From Deinococcus aerolatus (lineage in GTDB: Bacteria > Deinococcota > Deinococci > Deinococcales > Deinococcaceae), in NCBI RefSeq assembly GCF_014647055.1, contig NZ_BMOL01000001.1:238501-302500 (forward strand): a DNA stretch of 64,000 nucleotides, read 5' to 3'. This document shows, piece after piece, positions 1-11,341 of this stretch; position 1 is the first letter of the stretch; each line of letters opens with the position of its first letter. Below the pieces are notes generated by a model that saw only the letters and a list, made by a program, of their open reading frames with translations, was not told the DNA's origin and did no database searches. The translations under genes and the position numbers were made by a program.

Positions 1-669
1 GGCGGGCCACGCGCGGTGGCGGCGGTTGGCGTAGGTCGTCTCAAGGACCACCGCGTCGGCCTGCGGCGGGGGCGTGAAGTCGGGTTGCAGACCGCTCTCA
101 CGGTGGCCCAGATCGCCGCTCATGAGCAGCCGCCCGTCTGCCGATTCCAGCAGCAGATACGCGCTGCCCAGGATGTGCCCGGCCCGCCCGGGGGTGACGC
201 GCAGGCCCGCCAGCGTGACCGTCTGCCCAAATTCCAGCACCGGGCGCAGCAGGGCCAGGGTTCGGTGAACGTCCTCCTCGTCGTACAGCGGCGGCAGAAC
301 CTCCTCCTCGCGGGCCTGCCTGCGGGCGCGGCGCAGGTCCTGGCGGTAGCCCTCCACCTGCAACCGGGCCGAATCCAGCAGCACGGTCCCGGCCAGCGCG
401 GCAGTGGGCGGCGTGCAGTACACCGGCCCCCGGTAGCCCCGGTTCACCAGCAGCGGCAGGCGGCCCACGTGGTCCAGGTGCGCGTGGGTCAGGATCACCG
501 CGTCCAGGTCCGCCGGGTCAAAGGGGTAGGGCTCGTGATTGCGGACCTCCAGCGCCTCGCCGCCCTGAAACAGTCCGCAGTCGATCAGGATGCGCCGCCC
601 GCCGTCCAGGGTCAGCAGGTGCATGCTGCCCGTGACCGTACAGGCCGCGCCGAAACTCTGGAGTCGCAT
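1..669 (-). CDS. MBL-fold hydrolase (beta-CASP/RNase-like), C-terminus cut by window edge
   Basis: The first 223 residues are visible and the reading frame runs off the left edge. The N-terminus has the metallo-beta-lactamase signature HAHLDH at residues 62-67, and SGDLGH appears later as the next metal-binding loop. The layout resembles the Ysh1/CPSF-type MBL RNases and exonucleases, but the beta-CASP domain lies outside the window, so substrate is inferred only from the fold. The start is chosen because TAAAAT (minus strand, 675-680) lies 5 nt upstream, fitting a leaderless transcript. Confidence 0.8.
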   Translation of the reverse strand, partial: MRLQSFGAACTVTGSMHLLTLDGGRRILIDCGLFQGGEALEVRNHEPYPFDPADLDAVILTHAHLDHVGRLPLLVNRGYRGPVYCTPPTAALAGTVLLDSARLQVEGYRQDLRRARRQAREEEVLPPLYDEEDVHRTLALLRPVLEFGQTVTLAGLRVTPGRAGHILGSAYLLLESADGRLLMSGDLGHRESGLQPDFTPPPQADAVVLETTYANRRHRAWPA

Positions 670-731
670 GGGGGATTTTAGCGTGGGGATGGGGGCAGGA
701 AATACTTCTGGTGTCTGCCCTGAACGCTGCC

Positions 732-1553
732 CTAGAACAGTTCGTCCAGCACGCGGTAGTACGCCAGCCTGTCCGGATCGACCAGGTCGCGCCCGTACAG
801 GTCCAGAAACTGCTCGGCGTAACCGGGGCTGAGGTTGCGGCCCAGGCTGCGGTGGGTCAGGGCCAGATCGGCGTGGCGGTCCGCAATGCCGGCGCGGCCC
901 ACGTCGATCAGGCCGTCGATGAACTCGCCGTTCACGATGACGTTGGGCAGGCAGGCGTCGCCGTGGGTGACCACCAGATCCTCTGTGTCAGGGCGGGTGC
1001 GGGCCAGCTCGTTGAAGACGCTGACCGCCGTGCGGCCCTGGCGTTCGCGGTCAAAATCGCTCTCGTCGACCACCCCCGCCGCCACCCGCTCGCGGGCGCG
1101 GGCCAGGGCCACGCTCAGGGACATGTTGAAGGGGCACTCGCGCAGCGGCAGGGCGTGCAGCTCACGCAGGGCGCGGGCCAGCAGGTTCACCAGCCGGTCC
1201 GGGTGAAACAGCACGTCGGGGTGCGAGGCGTCCAGGCCCGGCACACGGGTCATGGCGAGGTATTCCAGACCACCTTCCACCTCGTACCCCACCACACGCG
1301 GCACCGGCACGCGGCCCGCAAACCAGCGCAGGCGTTCGCGCTCCTGCTGCAGGGTGGCGGGAAACTGCAGCCCCGGGGGCTGGGGGCCTGAGGACGGGAG
1401 GCCGCCCCGCGCCTGCACCTTGACCACGAACCGCTGCGACTTCCACACGCCCGCCCCGCTTTCGCCGGTCGTGACGCGCTCCCAGCGGGCGGCAGGCAGC
1501 ACGCGGCGCAGTGCAGGGGGAAGGCTCAGACTTTCGCGGGCGTCAGCAGGCAC
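732..1553 (-). CDS. APH(3')-type aminoglycoside phosphotransferase homologue
   Basis: About 273 aa, close to the usual ~265 aa of APH(3') enzymes. The Brenner catalytic motif HGDACLPN is present, followed by [16 protein letters not shown], which carries the Mg-binding Asp and the APH(3')-specific GR.G.AD pattern. The family transfers phosphate from ATP to the 3'-OH of kanamycin-class drugs. I start at GTG 1553 because TATCCT (minus strand, 1561-1566) sits exactly 7 nt upstream; the longer frame to 1649 would run into the divergent gene. Real drug resistance is not shown; chromosomal homologues may act on other small molecules. Confidence 0.8.
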   Translation of the reverse strand: MPADARESLSLPPALRRVLPAARWERVTTGESGAGVWKSQRFVVKVQARGGLPSSGPQPPGLQFPATLQQERERLRWFAGRVPVPRVVGYEVEGGLEYLAMTRVPGLDASHPDVLFHPDRLVNLLARALRELHALPLRECPFNMSLSVALARARERVAAGVVDESDFDRERQGRTAVSVFNELARTRPDTEDLVVTHGDACLPNVIVNGEFIDGLIDVGRAGIADRHADLALTHRSLGRNLSPGYAEQFLDLYGRDLVDPDRLAYYRVLDELF

Positions 1554-1609
1554 GGGGGGCAGGATAGAACATGCAGTCGCGGCCCGGCCGGACACTGCAT
1601 CATGGGCGC

Positions 1610-2314
1610 GTGACCTCCACCCGACCGAAAGACCGTCCCCGCGCCGCACAGCCGCGCCCGCAACGCCAGACCGACTGGTTTTCCGCCGTCATCGGGCGCA
1701 CGCGCTTTGTGGTGCTGATCGCGGTGGTGGCGGTGCTGCTGGTGTCGTTCAGCCTGTTTCTGCAGGGCACGGTCCTGGCCGTCTCGACGCTGTACGACTC
1801 CTGGCACGACACCTTTACCAGCGGCATTCAGAGCCAGCGCGGCAGCCTGGCGGTGGAGTTCCTGGAGATCGTGTCCACCATGCTCAAGGCGGTGGTGTTC
1901 TACCTGATCGGGGTGGGCCTGTACTCGCTGTTCATCTCGCCGCTGAACCTGACCAGCGCCCTGGGCGTAGAAAGTCTGGCGGACCTGGAACAGAAGATCA
2001 TCTCGGTGATCGTGGTGATTTTGGGCGTGACCTTTCTGGAGCATTTCGTGCGCTGGCAAGACCCCCAGGAAACGCTGTACTTCGCGGGGTCTCTGGCGCT
2101 GGCCGGCGGAGCGCTGATCTTCTTCCAGCGGGTCCACCACGGCCAGGGCAGTGACCTGCAGCAGCCCGAGGCCAAGCTGCGCGCCCGCCGCGAGCTGTTC
2201 GAACACGACGACGAGCAGCGCCACATCGAGGAAGAGGACGTGCAGCGGGCCGCGGAGGTCACCGAGGGCAAGGCCAAGGGCCAGGTGCAGGCCGACGCCG
2301 GGGCAGAGGGCTAG
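1610..2314 (+). CDS. YqhA/UPF0114-family membrane protein
   Basis: About 234 aa. Hydrophobic helices lie near residues 25-45, 80-105, 120-140 and 150-165, followed by a charged cytoplasmic tail rich in Glu, Gln and Arg. The segment around [11 protein letters not shown], then [10 protein letters not shown] and [10 protein letters not shown], matches the UPF0114 pattern. The function of this family is unknown. GTG 1610 is preferred over ATG 1571 because it leaves room for the divergent kinase promoter and puts a short basic segment ahead of the first helix. The extended acidic tail is longer than in E. coli YqhA. Confidence 0.75.
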   Translation: MTSTRPKDRPRAAQPRPQRQTDWFSAVIGRTRFVVLIAVVAVLLVSFSLFLQGTVLAVSTLYDSWHDTFTSGIQSQRGSLAVEFLEIVSTMLKAVVFYLIGVGLYSLFISPLNLTSALGVESLADLEQKIISVIVVILGVTFLEHFVRWQDPQETLYFAGSLALAGGALIFFQRVHHGQGSDLQQPEAKLRARRELFEHDDEQRHIEEEDVQRAAEVTEGKAKGQVQADAGAEG

Positions 2315-2441
2315 GGTCAACCTCATCGTTCCGCCGCATTCAGTCTCTGCCGCGACGATTTGAAGCCCGGTCCAGCCGACGGACCTGCCAATAGAGAGAG
2401 GCGCGACTTCTCCAGCGCCCGCGCCGCGTAGACTGCGGTCA

Positions 2442-3323
2442 ATGAGAGTTGGCCTGTTAAATTCCCCCGCCTCGCGCCTCCGGGCGTACTGGGCGGCGTA
2501 CCTTAAAGAACTGGACGTGGAGGCCGTGACGCCGGCCGTGGACGACGCAGAGGCCCTGGCGCTGGGCCAGCAGAGCCTGCCGGACGAGCCGACCACCGTG
2601 CAGCTGGCGCTGGGCCGCATCCTGGCGCTGGAGGCCGTGGACGCCGTGCTGGTCCCACAGTGGCCCGCCGTGTCGGGCGACGCCTGGAGTGAGGCCCTGA
2701 CCGAGCTGCTGCCCCGGCGCATCAGCGGGCTGCCCACGCTGATCGCGGTGCCGGACAGCGGCGGTCCCGAACTGGAAGGCCACGCGGCCGAGGTGGGGCT
2801 GCGCGTCTCACACAACGGCGGCGCGGTGCGCGGGGCGCTGGCCAAGGTCCGCCCGCTGGCCGCCGAACCCCGGGTCAATATGCCCGCGCTGGGCCGCGCC
2901 GGACTGCCCACGGTCGCCGTGATCGGCCCGCGCACCCTGCTGGCCGAGGACGTGTTGGCGGGCGGTCTGCGCCCCGCGCTGGAGGCGGCGGGCCTGCACG
3001 GCGTTTTCTCGACCGAGCTGCCGCAGGGCGACGTGCTGCGCCGGGCGGAGCGCATGGAGAACGCGGCCAGGGTTCCGGCCGGCGAGCGCGAACTGTTCGG
3101 CGCGGCCTCGCTGCTGGCGGGCAAGAGCGCGGTGCGCGGACTGGTGCTGGCTTCGGCCGCCCATGACGGCGCAACAGCGGCGGCCCTGGACCGGATTGCC
3201 GCGAAGATGCACCTGACCACGCTGCGGCTGGACCTGCAGCCCGGTCAGGCGGAGTTTGACGGCCTGGAGGCCTTTGCGGCCCGGATCAATCCCACCGCGC
3301 TGCCCCCCCAGGAGACTCCATGA
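2442..3323 (+). CDS. Hypothetical protein, 293 aa
   Basis: I do not recognise this family with certainty. The N-terminus ([17 protein letters not shown] followed by a helix and a beta-strand) vaguely recalls the activator-related DUF2229 fold, but the Cys residues of those proteins are absent. No signal peptide or membrane helix is seen. TAGACT at 2429-2434 lies 7 nt before the ATG, so the transcript is probably leaderless. The stop overlaps the next start as ATGA, suggesting translational coupling with the downstream membrane protein. Confidence 0.7.
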   Translation: MRVGLLNSPASRLRAYWAAYLKELDVEAVTPAVDDAEALALGQQSLPDEPTTVQLALGRILALEAVDAVLVPQWPAVSGDAWSEALTELLPRRISGLPTLIAVPDSGGPELEGHAAEVGLRVSHNGGAVRGALAKVRPLAAEPRVNMPALGRAGLPTVAVIGPRTLLAEDVLAGGLRPALEAAGLHGVFSTELPQGDVLRRAERMENAARVPAGERELFGAASLLAGKSAVRGLVLASAAHDGATAAALDRIAAKMHLTTLRLDLQPGQAEFDGLEAFAARINPTALPPQETP

Positions 3324-3685
3324 ACCTCTGGCGCTGGCTGACCACCCCCGATCCCGATCCCGGCTTTAACTGGATCAAGATGCTCAAGCTGTTCACCCGC
3401 GTGATCCTGTTCGCCACCGTCGCCACGCTGATCAGCAGCCTGCTGTCGCTAACGCCGCTGCGGCCGTACCTGAATACCTGGTGGGGCAGCCTGATCTTCA
3501 TCCTGATCCTTTACGTGCCGATGGCGCGCTTCCTGCTGGTGGATTCCTTTGCGCCGCGCCGCGCTGCCACCGGCACGGCCAGCAGCAAGGCCGGCAGTGG
3601 CCTGAGCAGCGCCCAGCGCCGCAAGGAACGCAACCGCTACGCCGGGGTCAAGAAGGGGCCGCCCAAGTACGGGGGGCGGCGATAG
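3320..3685 (+). CDS. Small membrane protein, 121 aa, hypothetical
   Basis: Two hydrophobic segments (about residues 25-45 and 53-75) are followed by a strongly basic tail ending [11 protein letters not shown]. The ATG overlaps the upstream stop by 4 nt. The last codons run through a six-G tract (3671-3676) directly before the TAG. The next reading frame, a CDP-alcohol phosphatidyltransferase, lies in the -1 frame and has no canonical start of its own (see findings). Role unknown. Confidence 0.7.
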   Translation: MNLWRWLTTPDPDPGFNWIKMLKLFTRVILFATVATLISSLLSLTPLRPYLNTWWGSLIFILILYVPMARFLLVDSFAPRRAATGTASSKAGSGLSSAQRRKERNRYAGVKKGPPKYGGRR

Positions 3686-4518
3686 GCCGGAAAAGACCAC
3701 ATTCCAGCCTCGCACAGACGCGCAAGAAACGGCCTGCCGACGAACGCCTCAACGAGCGGGTCTACCGCCCGCTGGCGCAACGGCTGGTGGACCCGCTGGC
3801 CCGCCTGAACGTATACCCCACCCATGTGGTGCTGTTCCACACGGTGCTGGGGGTCTCCGCCGCGTGGCTGATCCGGCGCGGCGGCCCGTGGTGGCGCTCG
3901 CGCCTCGCCCCCGCGCTGCTGCTTCAGCTCAAGACCGTGCTGGACAATCTGGACGGCCAGCTGGCCCGCGCCACCGGGCAGACCACCGAAACCGGCCGCT
4001 ACCTGGACACCGAGATGGATCTGGCGGTCGATCTGGCGCTGAACGTGGCGATTGCAGGCCGGGCGGGCGTGCCCCTGACCCTCCTGCAAAGCCTGATCCT
4101 GACCACCGATTTTCTGTGGGAGCGGGACCACCGCGCCGCAAGGGGCGAGGTCTTCCGCGAGGCGGCGGCGCAGGCCGGCGATAATCCGCGCGTGCTGGCG
4201 GCCCTGAAAGCCGTGTACGCCGCCTATTTTCTGCCGCAAGAGCAGGCGCTGGGCGGGTGGTTCGAGGCGCGGCTAAGGGTGGTGGTGGGCGACTCCCCGA
4301 CCCCCGAGGACCGCCGGGCCTACACGCCGCTGCCTATTACGGCGGTGGCGGCCAATCTGGGGCTGACCACCCAACTGGCGTTTCTGGGCCTGTGTCTGCT
4401 GGCGGGTCACCCCCGGCTGTACACCCGCTCGCTGCCGGCACAGGCGCTGGTGCTGCTGGGGGTACAGCGGTGGCGCGAGGGGGAAGTCAGGCGGGTGGGG
4501 GCGCAAGACACGCGCTGA
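3682..4518 (+). CDS. CDP-alcohol phosphatidyltransferase family protein; start uncertain
   Basis: The family motif DG-x2-AR-x8-G-x3-D-x3-D is intact (DGQLAR...GRYLDTEMD), with membrane helices around it. These enzymes displace CMP from a CDP-linked lipid, polyol or aminoalcohol to make phospholipids, in the membrane. Family similarity seems to begin around [13 protein letters not shown] (from about 3745). No ATG, GTG or TTG occurs in any frame between 3686 and 3786. Options are ATA 3682 overlapping the previous stop, a -1 shift from the upstream gene, GTG 3787 (would trim the conserved region), or a sequence error. The given start is a placeholder. Confidence 0.7.
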   Translation: MGRKRPHSSLAQTRKKRPADERLNERVYRPLAQRLVDPLARLNVYPTHVVLFHTVLGVSAAWLIRRGGPWWRSRLAPALLLQLKTVLDNLDGQLARATGQTTETGRYLDTEMDLAVDLALNVAIAGRAGVPLTLLQSLILTTDFLWERDHRAARGEVFREAAAQAGDNPRVLAALKAVYAAYFLPQEQALGGWFEARLRVVVGDSPTPEDRRAYTPLPITAVAANLGLTTQLAFLGLCLLAGHPRLYTRSLPAQALVLLGVQRWREGEVRRVGAQDTR

Positions 4519-4524
4519 CGGTCT

Positions 4525-4932
4525 CTACTCGCCCAGCCGGTACTGCCGGTCGCCCTCGGCCTGCAGCACCACGCCCACCCTGCCCCGGTCCACCGTCACG
4601 TCGCAGTCCAGGATGCCGCGCGGCAGCGGGCCCGGCAGCGCCGTGACGCATTTGAGCCCGTAGGACGCGTTCGCGGACGGGTTGGTGGCCTGGACCGCCT
4701 GCATCACCCGCCCGCCGTAGTCGCGGGCGGCGCGGCCCTGGAACGCCAGCGTGGCAACGATCACGCCGATGCCCGCCGCGAACGCCAGCAGAATCAGAAA
4801 GAAGCTGCGCGTGGCCCGCCCGCGTTCGGCGGGGGTAATCTCGCGCATCTCAGCGGTCCTGATGGCGGGTGTGCCGGGGCGTTTGCCGGAGTGCTGGTCC
4901 GCTTGTTTCGTGGGGCGAGGACGCTTGCTCAT
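4525..4932 (-). CDS. Hypothetical single-pass membrane protein, 135 aa
   Basis: A basic, Pro-rich N-terminal cytoplasmic stretch of about 40 residues precedes one transmembrane helix (around residues 45-65). A small extracytoplasmic domain with two cysteines (YGLKCVTALPG and ILDCDVTVD) follows, possibly forming a disulphide. I do not recognise the family. TAGGCT on the minus strand 9 nt before the ATG supports this start. Transcription diverges from the dehydrogenase gene, with the two -10 elements less than 40 bp apart. Confidence 0.65.
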   Translation of the reverse strand: MSKRPRPTKQADQHSGKRPGTPAIRTAEMREITPAERGRATRSFFLILLAFAAGIGVIVATLAFQGRAARDYGGRVMQAVQATNPSANASYGLKCVTALPGPLPRGILDCDVTVDRGRVGVVLQAEGDRQYRLGE

Positions 4933-4990
4933 CTGCCCGCCAGCCTATCCCGAGCGCTCCCCAAACCGCCGCCGCGCTACACTCCGGCCC

Positions 4991-6205
4991 ATGAGCAAGG
5001 TCATCATTATCGGAGCGGGCGGCGTGGCCAACGTCGTTGCCAAGAAGTGCGCGCAGAACGACGGCGTGTTCACGGAAGTCCTGATCGCCACCCGCACGGT
5101 CCGCAAGGCCGACGCGGTCGTGGCCGAGATTCACGAGCATCTGCCGAACAGCCAGACGCGGTTCAGCACCACGACGGTGGACGCCGACAACGTGCCGGAA
5201 CTGGTGCGGGTGATTCGTGAGTTCGGCCCGGAGATGGTCATCAACGTGGCGCTGCCGTACCAGGACCTGACCATCATGGACGCCTGCCTGGAAACCGGCG
5301 TGCATTACCTGGACACTGCCAACTACGAGCCCAAGGACGTGGCGAAGTTCGAGTACTCCTGGCAGTGGGCCTACCGCGAACGCTTCGAGAAGGCCGGCCT
5401 GATGGCGCTGCTGGGCTGCGGCTTCGATCCCGGCGCGACGCAGGTGTTCACGGCCTACCACGCCAAGCACCACTTCAAGGAAATCCACTACCTGGACATC
5501 GTGGACTGCAACAACGGTGACCACGGCAAGGCCTTTGCCACCAACTTTAACCCCGAGATCAACATCCGTGAGATCACGGCCAACGGGCGCTACTGGGAAA
5601 ACGGCCAGTGGGTGGAAACCGCGCCGCTGGAAATCAGCCAGGACATCTACTATCCCAAAGTGGCCACCCGCAAGAGTTTCGTGCTGTACCACGAGGAACT
5701 GGAATCACTGGTGGTCAACTTCCCCACCATCAAGCGTGCCCGCTTCTGGATGACCTTCGGCGAGGCGTACATCAAGCACCTGAACGTGCTGGAAGGCATC
5801 GGCATGACCTCTATCGAGCCGATTGATTTCAGGGGTCAGCAAATTGCCCCCATCGAGTTCCTGAAAGCCGTGCTGCCCGCGCCCGAGTCCCTGGCCGCCA
5901 ACTACACCGGGCAGACCTGCATCGGCGTGCAGGCCAAGGGCATCGGCCAGGACGGTGAGGAAAAGGTGCATTTCGTCTACAACGTCAGCGATCACGCCGA
6001 GACGTACAGGGAAGTGCAGGCGCAGGGCGTGAGCTACACCACCGGCGTCCCGGCGATGATCGGCGCGATGCTGATGCTGACCGGCGTGTGGAAGAAGGCG
6101 GGCGTGTACAACGTCGAGGAGTTCGATCCCGATCCCTTCATCGACGCCATGAACACCTGGGGTCTGCCGGTGGACGAACTGGCCGGCATCGAATTGGTCA
6201 AATAG
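4991..6205 (+). CDS. Carboxynorspermidine/carboxyspermidine dehydrogenase (saccharopine dehydrogenase-like)
   Basis: 404 aa. The Rossmann fold starts at IIIGAGGVANVVAKK. Family-specific stretches include MDACLETGVHYLDTANYE, LGCGFDPGATQVF, GDHGKAFATNFNPE, YTGQTCIGV and SYTTGVPAMIGAML, which closely follow the Vibrio-type enzyme. The reaction reductively condenses a diamine with aspartate beta-semialdehyde to carboxy(nor)spermidine using NADPH, in the alternative spermidine route. The partner decarboxylase is not in this window. TACACT at 4978-4983 lies 7 nt upstream of the ATG. True saccharopine reductase activity is the alternative but less likely. Confidence 0.85.
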   Translation: MSKVIIIGAGGVANVVAKKCAQNDGVFTEVLIATRTVRKADAVVAEIHEHLPNSQTRFSTTTVDADNVPELVRVIREFGPEMVINVALPYQDLTIMDACLETGVHYLDTANYEPKDVAKFEYSWQWAYRERFEKAGLMALLGCGFDPGATQVFTAYHAKHHFKEIHYLDIVDCNNGDHGKAFATNFNPEINIREITANGRYWENGQWVETAPLEISQDIYYPKVATRKSFVLYHEELESLVVNFPTIKRARFWMTFGEAYIKHLNVLEGIGMTSIEPIDFRGQQIAPIEFLKAVLPAPESLAANYTGQTCIGVQAKGIGQDGEEKVHFVYNVSDHAETYREVQAQGVSYTTGVPAMIGAMLMLTGVWKKAGVYNVEEFDPDPFIDAMNTWGLPVDELAGIELVK

Positions 6206-6232
6206 AGGGTAAGACCAGAGCCGCCGCACCGG

Positions 6233-6270
6233 ACGCGCCGCCCCTGTGCCGCTGAGGCTGGGCGGCGCGT
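6233..6270 (+). terminator. Strong GC hairpin, probable terminator
   Basis: An 11-bp perfect stem (6233-6243 with 6260-6270) downstream of the dehydrogenase, with no clear T-tract. Confidence 0.5.
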
Positions 6271-6384
6271 TCATCACGGCCCAACGTCAAGACCCGCTTT
6301 TAAGACAGAACAGGCCGGGCGGCATGCGCGATACTGGGCCATGCTGCCTCCTGTCCCGTCTGCTTTCCTGCTGTCCGGCGGCGC

Positions 6385-8516
<2,132 letters not shown>

Positions 8517-8586
8517 AGTTCCGACTCGCCTGCCCACAGGCAAACATTCGGGGACAACACCAATGGGCCGGTTGACTCGCCGCTCA

Positions 8587-8604
8587 TTTTAGGCTAGCCT
8601 AAAA
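8587..8604. promoter_or_regulatory. DtxR/MntR-type operator overlapping the -10 of the Mn transporter
   Basis: TTTTAGGCTAGCCTAAAA is a perfect 18-bp palindrome, the AT-flanked TTAGGCTAGCCTAA form bound by DtxR/MntR-family metalloregulators. Its right half contains TAGCCT (8595-8600), which sits 7 nt before the start codon and is the probable -10. A bound repressor would occlude RNA polymerase. Confidence 0.75.
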
Positions 8605-8607
8605 CAT

Positions 8608-9513
8608 ATGATCCGCTCACCGAGAAACCTGTTTTTGGCTGGCCTTCTCGCTGTTGCAGGTACGGCCCAGGCCGCCGCAGCCGGAGAGAAGAAGACCGTT
8701 CTGACCACCTTCACCATCCTGGCCGACATGGCCAAGAACGTCGCGGGCAACCGCCTGAACGTCGTGTCCATCACCAAGCCCGGCGCCGAGATTCACGGCT
8801 ACCAGTTCACGCCCAGCGACCTCGTGAACGCACGCGGGGCGGCCCTGATCCTGAACAACGGACTGGGACTGGAACTGTGGTTCGAGAAGTTCACGCGGCA
8901 GCTGGGCAAGGTGCCCAGCGTCACGCTGACCGACGGCATCAAACCCGTGAGCATCAGCGCCGACGCCTACAAGGGCAAGCCCAACCCGCACGCGTGGATG
9001 TCGCCTAAAAACGCCCTGATCTATGTGGAGAACATCCGCAAGGCGTTCGTGAAGCTCGATCCCGCCGGGACCAGGGTTTTCAACGCCAACGCGAAGGCGT
9101 ACAGCGATCAGATTCGCGCGGTGGACGCCCGGCTCAAGACCCAGCTGGCCACCCTGCCCAGAAATCAGCGGGCGCTGGTGACCTGCGAGGGAGCCTTTTC
9201 CTACCTGACGCGCGATTACGGCCTGTCCGAGCATTACCTGTGGCCGGTCAACGCGGAAGAGGGCCAGGGCACGCCCCGGCAGATCAAGGGCGTGATCGAC
9301 GTGGTGCGTGCCGAGAAAATTCCGGCCGTGTTCTGTGAGAGCACCGTGCCGACGCGCGGCATGCAACAGGTGGCCAAAGAGGCCGGGGCCCGGTTTGGCG
9401 GCGTGCTGTACGTGGACTCGCTGACGGACGCCAAGGGGCCGGTGCCCACCTACCTCAAGCTGCTGCAAAAGGACGCCGACACCATTCTGAAGGGCCTGGG
9501 CGGGCAGAAATGA
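8608..9513 (+). CDS. Manganese/zinc ABC transporter substrate-binding protein
   Basis: 301 aa with a Sec signal peptide (cut near residue 23-25). Likely metal ligands of cluster A-I binding proteins are visible: His63 (EIHGYQ), His128 (NPHAW), Glu194 (CEGAF) and Asp270 (YVDSL). This His2-Glu-Asp set fits Mn-binding PsaA/MntC proteins. It overlaps the ATPase gene by 4 nt. High intracellular Mn is tied to oxidative-stress and radiation tolerance in Deinococcus, which makes this operon physiologically important. Zn or Fe transport cannot be excluded from sequence. Confidence 0.9.
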   Translation: MIRSPRNLFLAGLLAVAGTAQAAAAGEKKTVLTTFTILADMAKNVAGNRLNVVSITKPGAEIHGYQFTPSDLVNARGAALILNNGLGLELWFEKFTRQLGKVPSVTLTDGIKPVSISADAYKGKPNPHAWMSPKNALIYVENIRKAFVKLDPAGTRVFNANAKAYSDQIRAVDARLKTQLATLPRNQRALVTCEGAFSYLTRDYGLSEHYLWPVNAEEGQGTPRQIKGVIDVVRAEKIPAVFCESTVPTRGMQQVAKEAGARFGGVLYVDSLTDAKGPVPTYLKLLQKDADTILKGLGGQK

Positions 9514-10274
9514 TCGCGCTGGACGTTCAGGACGTGAGCGTGGCCTACGGCGGCGGACGGCTGGCGCTGCGGCAGGCCAGCCTGCAGGTGGGGGTCGGCA
9601 GCGTGTGCGGCCTGGTGGGCATGAACGGCTCGGGCAAGAGCACGCTGTTCAAGACCGTGATGGGCTTTCTGCCGCCCCTGCGCGGCAGCGTACAGGTGTT
9701 CGGGCAGCCGGTGATCCGCGCCCAGAAGGCCGGGCTGATCGCCTACGTGCCGCAGAGCGAGGACGTGGACTGGAACTTCCCGGTCAGCGTGCGCGAGGTG
9801 GTCATGATGGGCCGCCAGGGCAAGATGAACTGGCTGCGCCGTCCGGGCGCCGCCGACCACACGCTGGTCAATGAAAGTCTGGAGCGCGTGGGCATGGGTG
9901 CCTTCGCCGACCGTCAGATCGGAGAACTCAGCGGCGGACAGCGCAAACGCGCCTTCCTGGCCCGCGCCCTGGCGCAGGAGGGCCGCCTGCTGCTGCTGGA
10001 CGAGCCGTTTGGTGGGGTGGACGTGGGCACCAGCGAGGCGATCATCGCGCTGATGGGCGAGTTGCGCCGCGAGGGCCGCTCGATGCTGGTCAGCACCCAT
10101 GACCTGGGCACGCTGGAGACCTTCTGCGACGAGGTGGCCCTGATTGCCGACCGCACCGTGCTGCTGTACGGCCCCACTGACGAGGTACTGACCGCCGGGA
10201 ATCTGGCCCATACCTTCGGGGGCCGCTCGCCGCTGCACGCGTCCCCCACCCCCAAACTGGAGGCCCGCCCATGA
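9510..10274 (+). CDS. Manganese ABC transporter ATP-binding protein
   Basis: 254 aa. Walker A is GMNGSGKST, the signature is LSGGQRKRAFLARAL, Walker B is LLLLDEPFGGVD, and the switch His is in STHD. It belongs to the metal-uptake ATPase group (MntB/SitB/ZnuC-like). The ATG overlaps the stop of the binding-protein gene and its own stop overlaps the permease start, so the three cistrons are translationally coupled. Confidence 0.92.
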   Translation: MIALDVQDVSVAYGGGRLALRQASLQVGVGSVCGLVGMNGSGKSTLFKTVMGFLPPLRGSVQVFGQPVIRAQKAGLIAYVPQSEDVDWNFPVSVREVVMMGRQGKMNWLRRPGAADHTLVNESLERVGMGAFADRQIGELSGGQRKRAFLARALAQEGRLLLLDEPFGGVDVGTSEAIIALMGELRREGRSMLVSTHDLGTLETFCDEVALIADRTVLLYGPTDEVLTAGNLAHTFGGRSPLHASPTPKLEARP

Positions 10275-11212
10275 ACTTGGAACTGCTGCTGGCCCCGCTG
10301 CAATACGACTTCATGACCCGCGCCCTACTGGTCAGCGCCCTGGTGGGCACGGTCTGCGCGGTGCTGTCCTGCTTCGTGATCCTCAAGGGCTGGTCCCTGA
10401 TGGGCGACGCCGTATCGCACGCGGTGCTGCCCGGCGTCGTGATCTCGTACCTGCTGGGCCTGCCATTCGTGATCGGGGCCTTTGCGTTCGGGCTGCTGAG
10501 CGTCAGCGCCATCGGCTTTATCCAGTCGCGCTCGCGCGTCAAGGAGGACACGGTGATCGGGGTGGTGTTCACGGCCCTGTTCGCGCTGGGACTGGTGATG
10601 ATCTCCAAGATTTCCAGCGACGTCCACCTGAGCCACATCCTGTTCGGGGACGTGCTGGGCATCGGCGACTCGGAGCTGTGGCAGACGGTGATTGCCGGGG
10701 CCATCGCGCTGGTGGTCACGCTGATGCTGCGCAAGGACCTGCTGCTGTACGTGTTTGACCCCACCCACGCCCGCTCGATTGGCCTGAACACCGGCGTGCT
10801 GAACTACGTGCTGCTCACCATGCTGGCCCTGACCATCGTCACCGCCCTGCAGACCGTGGGCGTGATTCTGGTGGTTGCCATGCTGATCACGCCGGGGGCC
10901 ACCGCCTACCTGCTGACCGACAGGTTCTCGAAGATGCTGTGGATTGCCGTGGCCTGCGGGATTCTGTCTGCCGTCATCGGCACCTACGGCAGCTACTTTC
11001 TGGACGGCGCGACGGGCGCATGCATCGTGCTGGTGCAGAGCTTCTTTTTCCTGCTGGCCTTTGTCTTCGCGCCCAAGCACGGGCAGCTGGCCCGCCGCCG
11101 TCAGCAGCTGGCCGAACGCGAGGACGAGCTGGGCGAGGGTGGCCCCACCGCCACGCCGCGCACGGTCCTGACGCGGGTCCGGAACTCTGGCAAGGAGCCG
11201 GCCCGCGACTGA
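10271..11212 (+). CDS. Manganese ABC transporter permease
   Basis: 313 aa with about 8-9 hydrophobic helices typical of the ABC-3 (ZnuB/MntC/SitC/D) permease family. Features include SLMGDAVSHAVLPGVV in the N-terminal half and LLVVAMLITPGATAYLLT in the C-terminal half. A ~40-residue hydrophilic tail extends beyond the last helix. Last gene of the operon, followed by a hairpin with a T-tract. Confidence 0.9.
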   Translation: MNLELLLAPLQYDFMTRALLVSALVGTVCAVLSCFVILKGWSLMGDAVSHAVLPGVVISYLLGLPFVIGAFAFGLLSVSAIGFIQSRSRVKEDTVIGVVFTALFALGLVMISKISSDVHLSHILFGDVLGIGDSELWQTVIAGAIALVVTLMLRKDLLLYVFDPTHARSIGLNTGVLNYVLLTMLALTIVTALQTVGVILVVAMLITPGATAYLLTDRFSKMLWIAVACGILSAVIGTYGSYFLDGATGACIVLVQSFFFLLAFVFAPKHGQLARRRQQLAEREDELGEGGPTATPRTVLTRVRNSGKEPARD

Positions 11213-11234
11213 GGCCGCCCCGTCCCCAATCGGT

Positions 11235-11260
11235 CCTCTTCCCAGTGGAGAGGGCTTTTT
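11235..11260 (+). terminator. Intrinsic terminator of the Mn transporter operon
   Basis: A CCTCTTC / GGAGAGG-type stem is followed by CTTTTTCT. A near-identical hairpin in inverted orientation occurs at 11288-11314, before the convergent ABC-2 operon end. Confidence 0.7.
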
Positions 11261-11287
11261 CTTGGTGGGAACGCCGACACAACAGGT

Positions 11288-11314
11288 GGCCCCTCTCCAC
11301 CGGGAAGAGGGGCC
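11288..11314 (-). terminator. Hairpin, inverted near-copy of the neighbouring terminator
   Basis: A GGCCCCTCT / AGAGGGGCC type stem. Read on the minus strand it repeats the core of the 11235-11254 hairpin with one change. It lies just past the end of the minus-strand ABC-2 operon, so it may end that transcript, although no good T-tract follows. Confidence 0.4.
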
Positions 11315-11341
11315 GTGTGCTTCGCGGGGGTTGACCGTCCC

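Noticed and set aside
8517..8586. A separate small gene between the VWA protein and the Mn transporter
   Set aside because: Only short frames without ribosome binding site or leaderless promoter; the region is explained by the operator and promoter.
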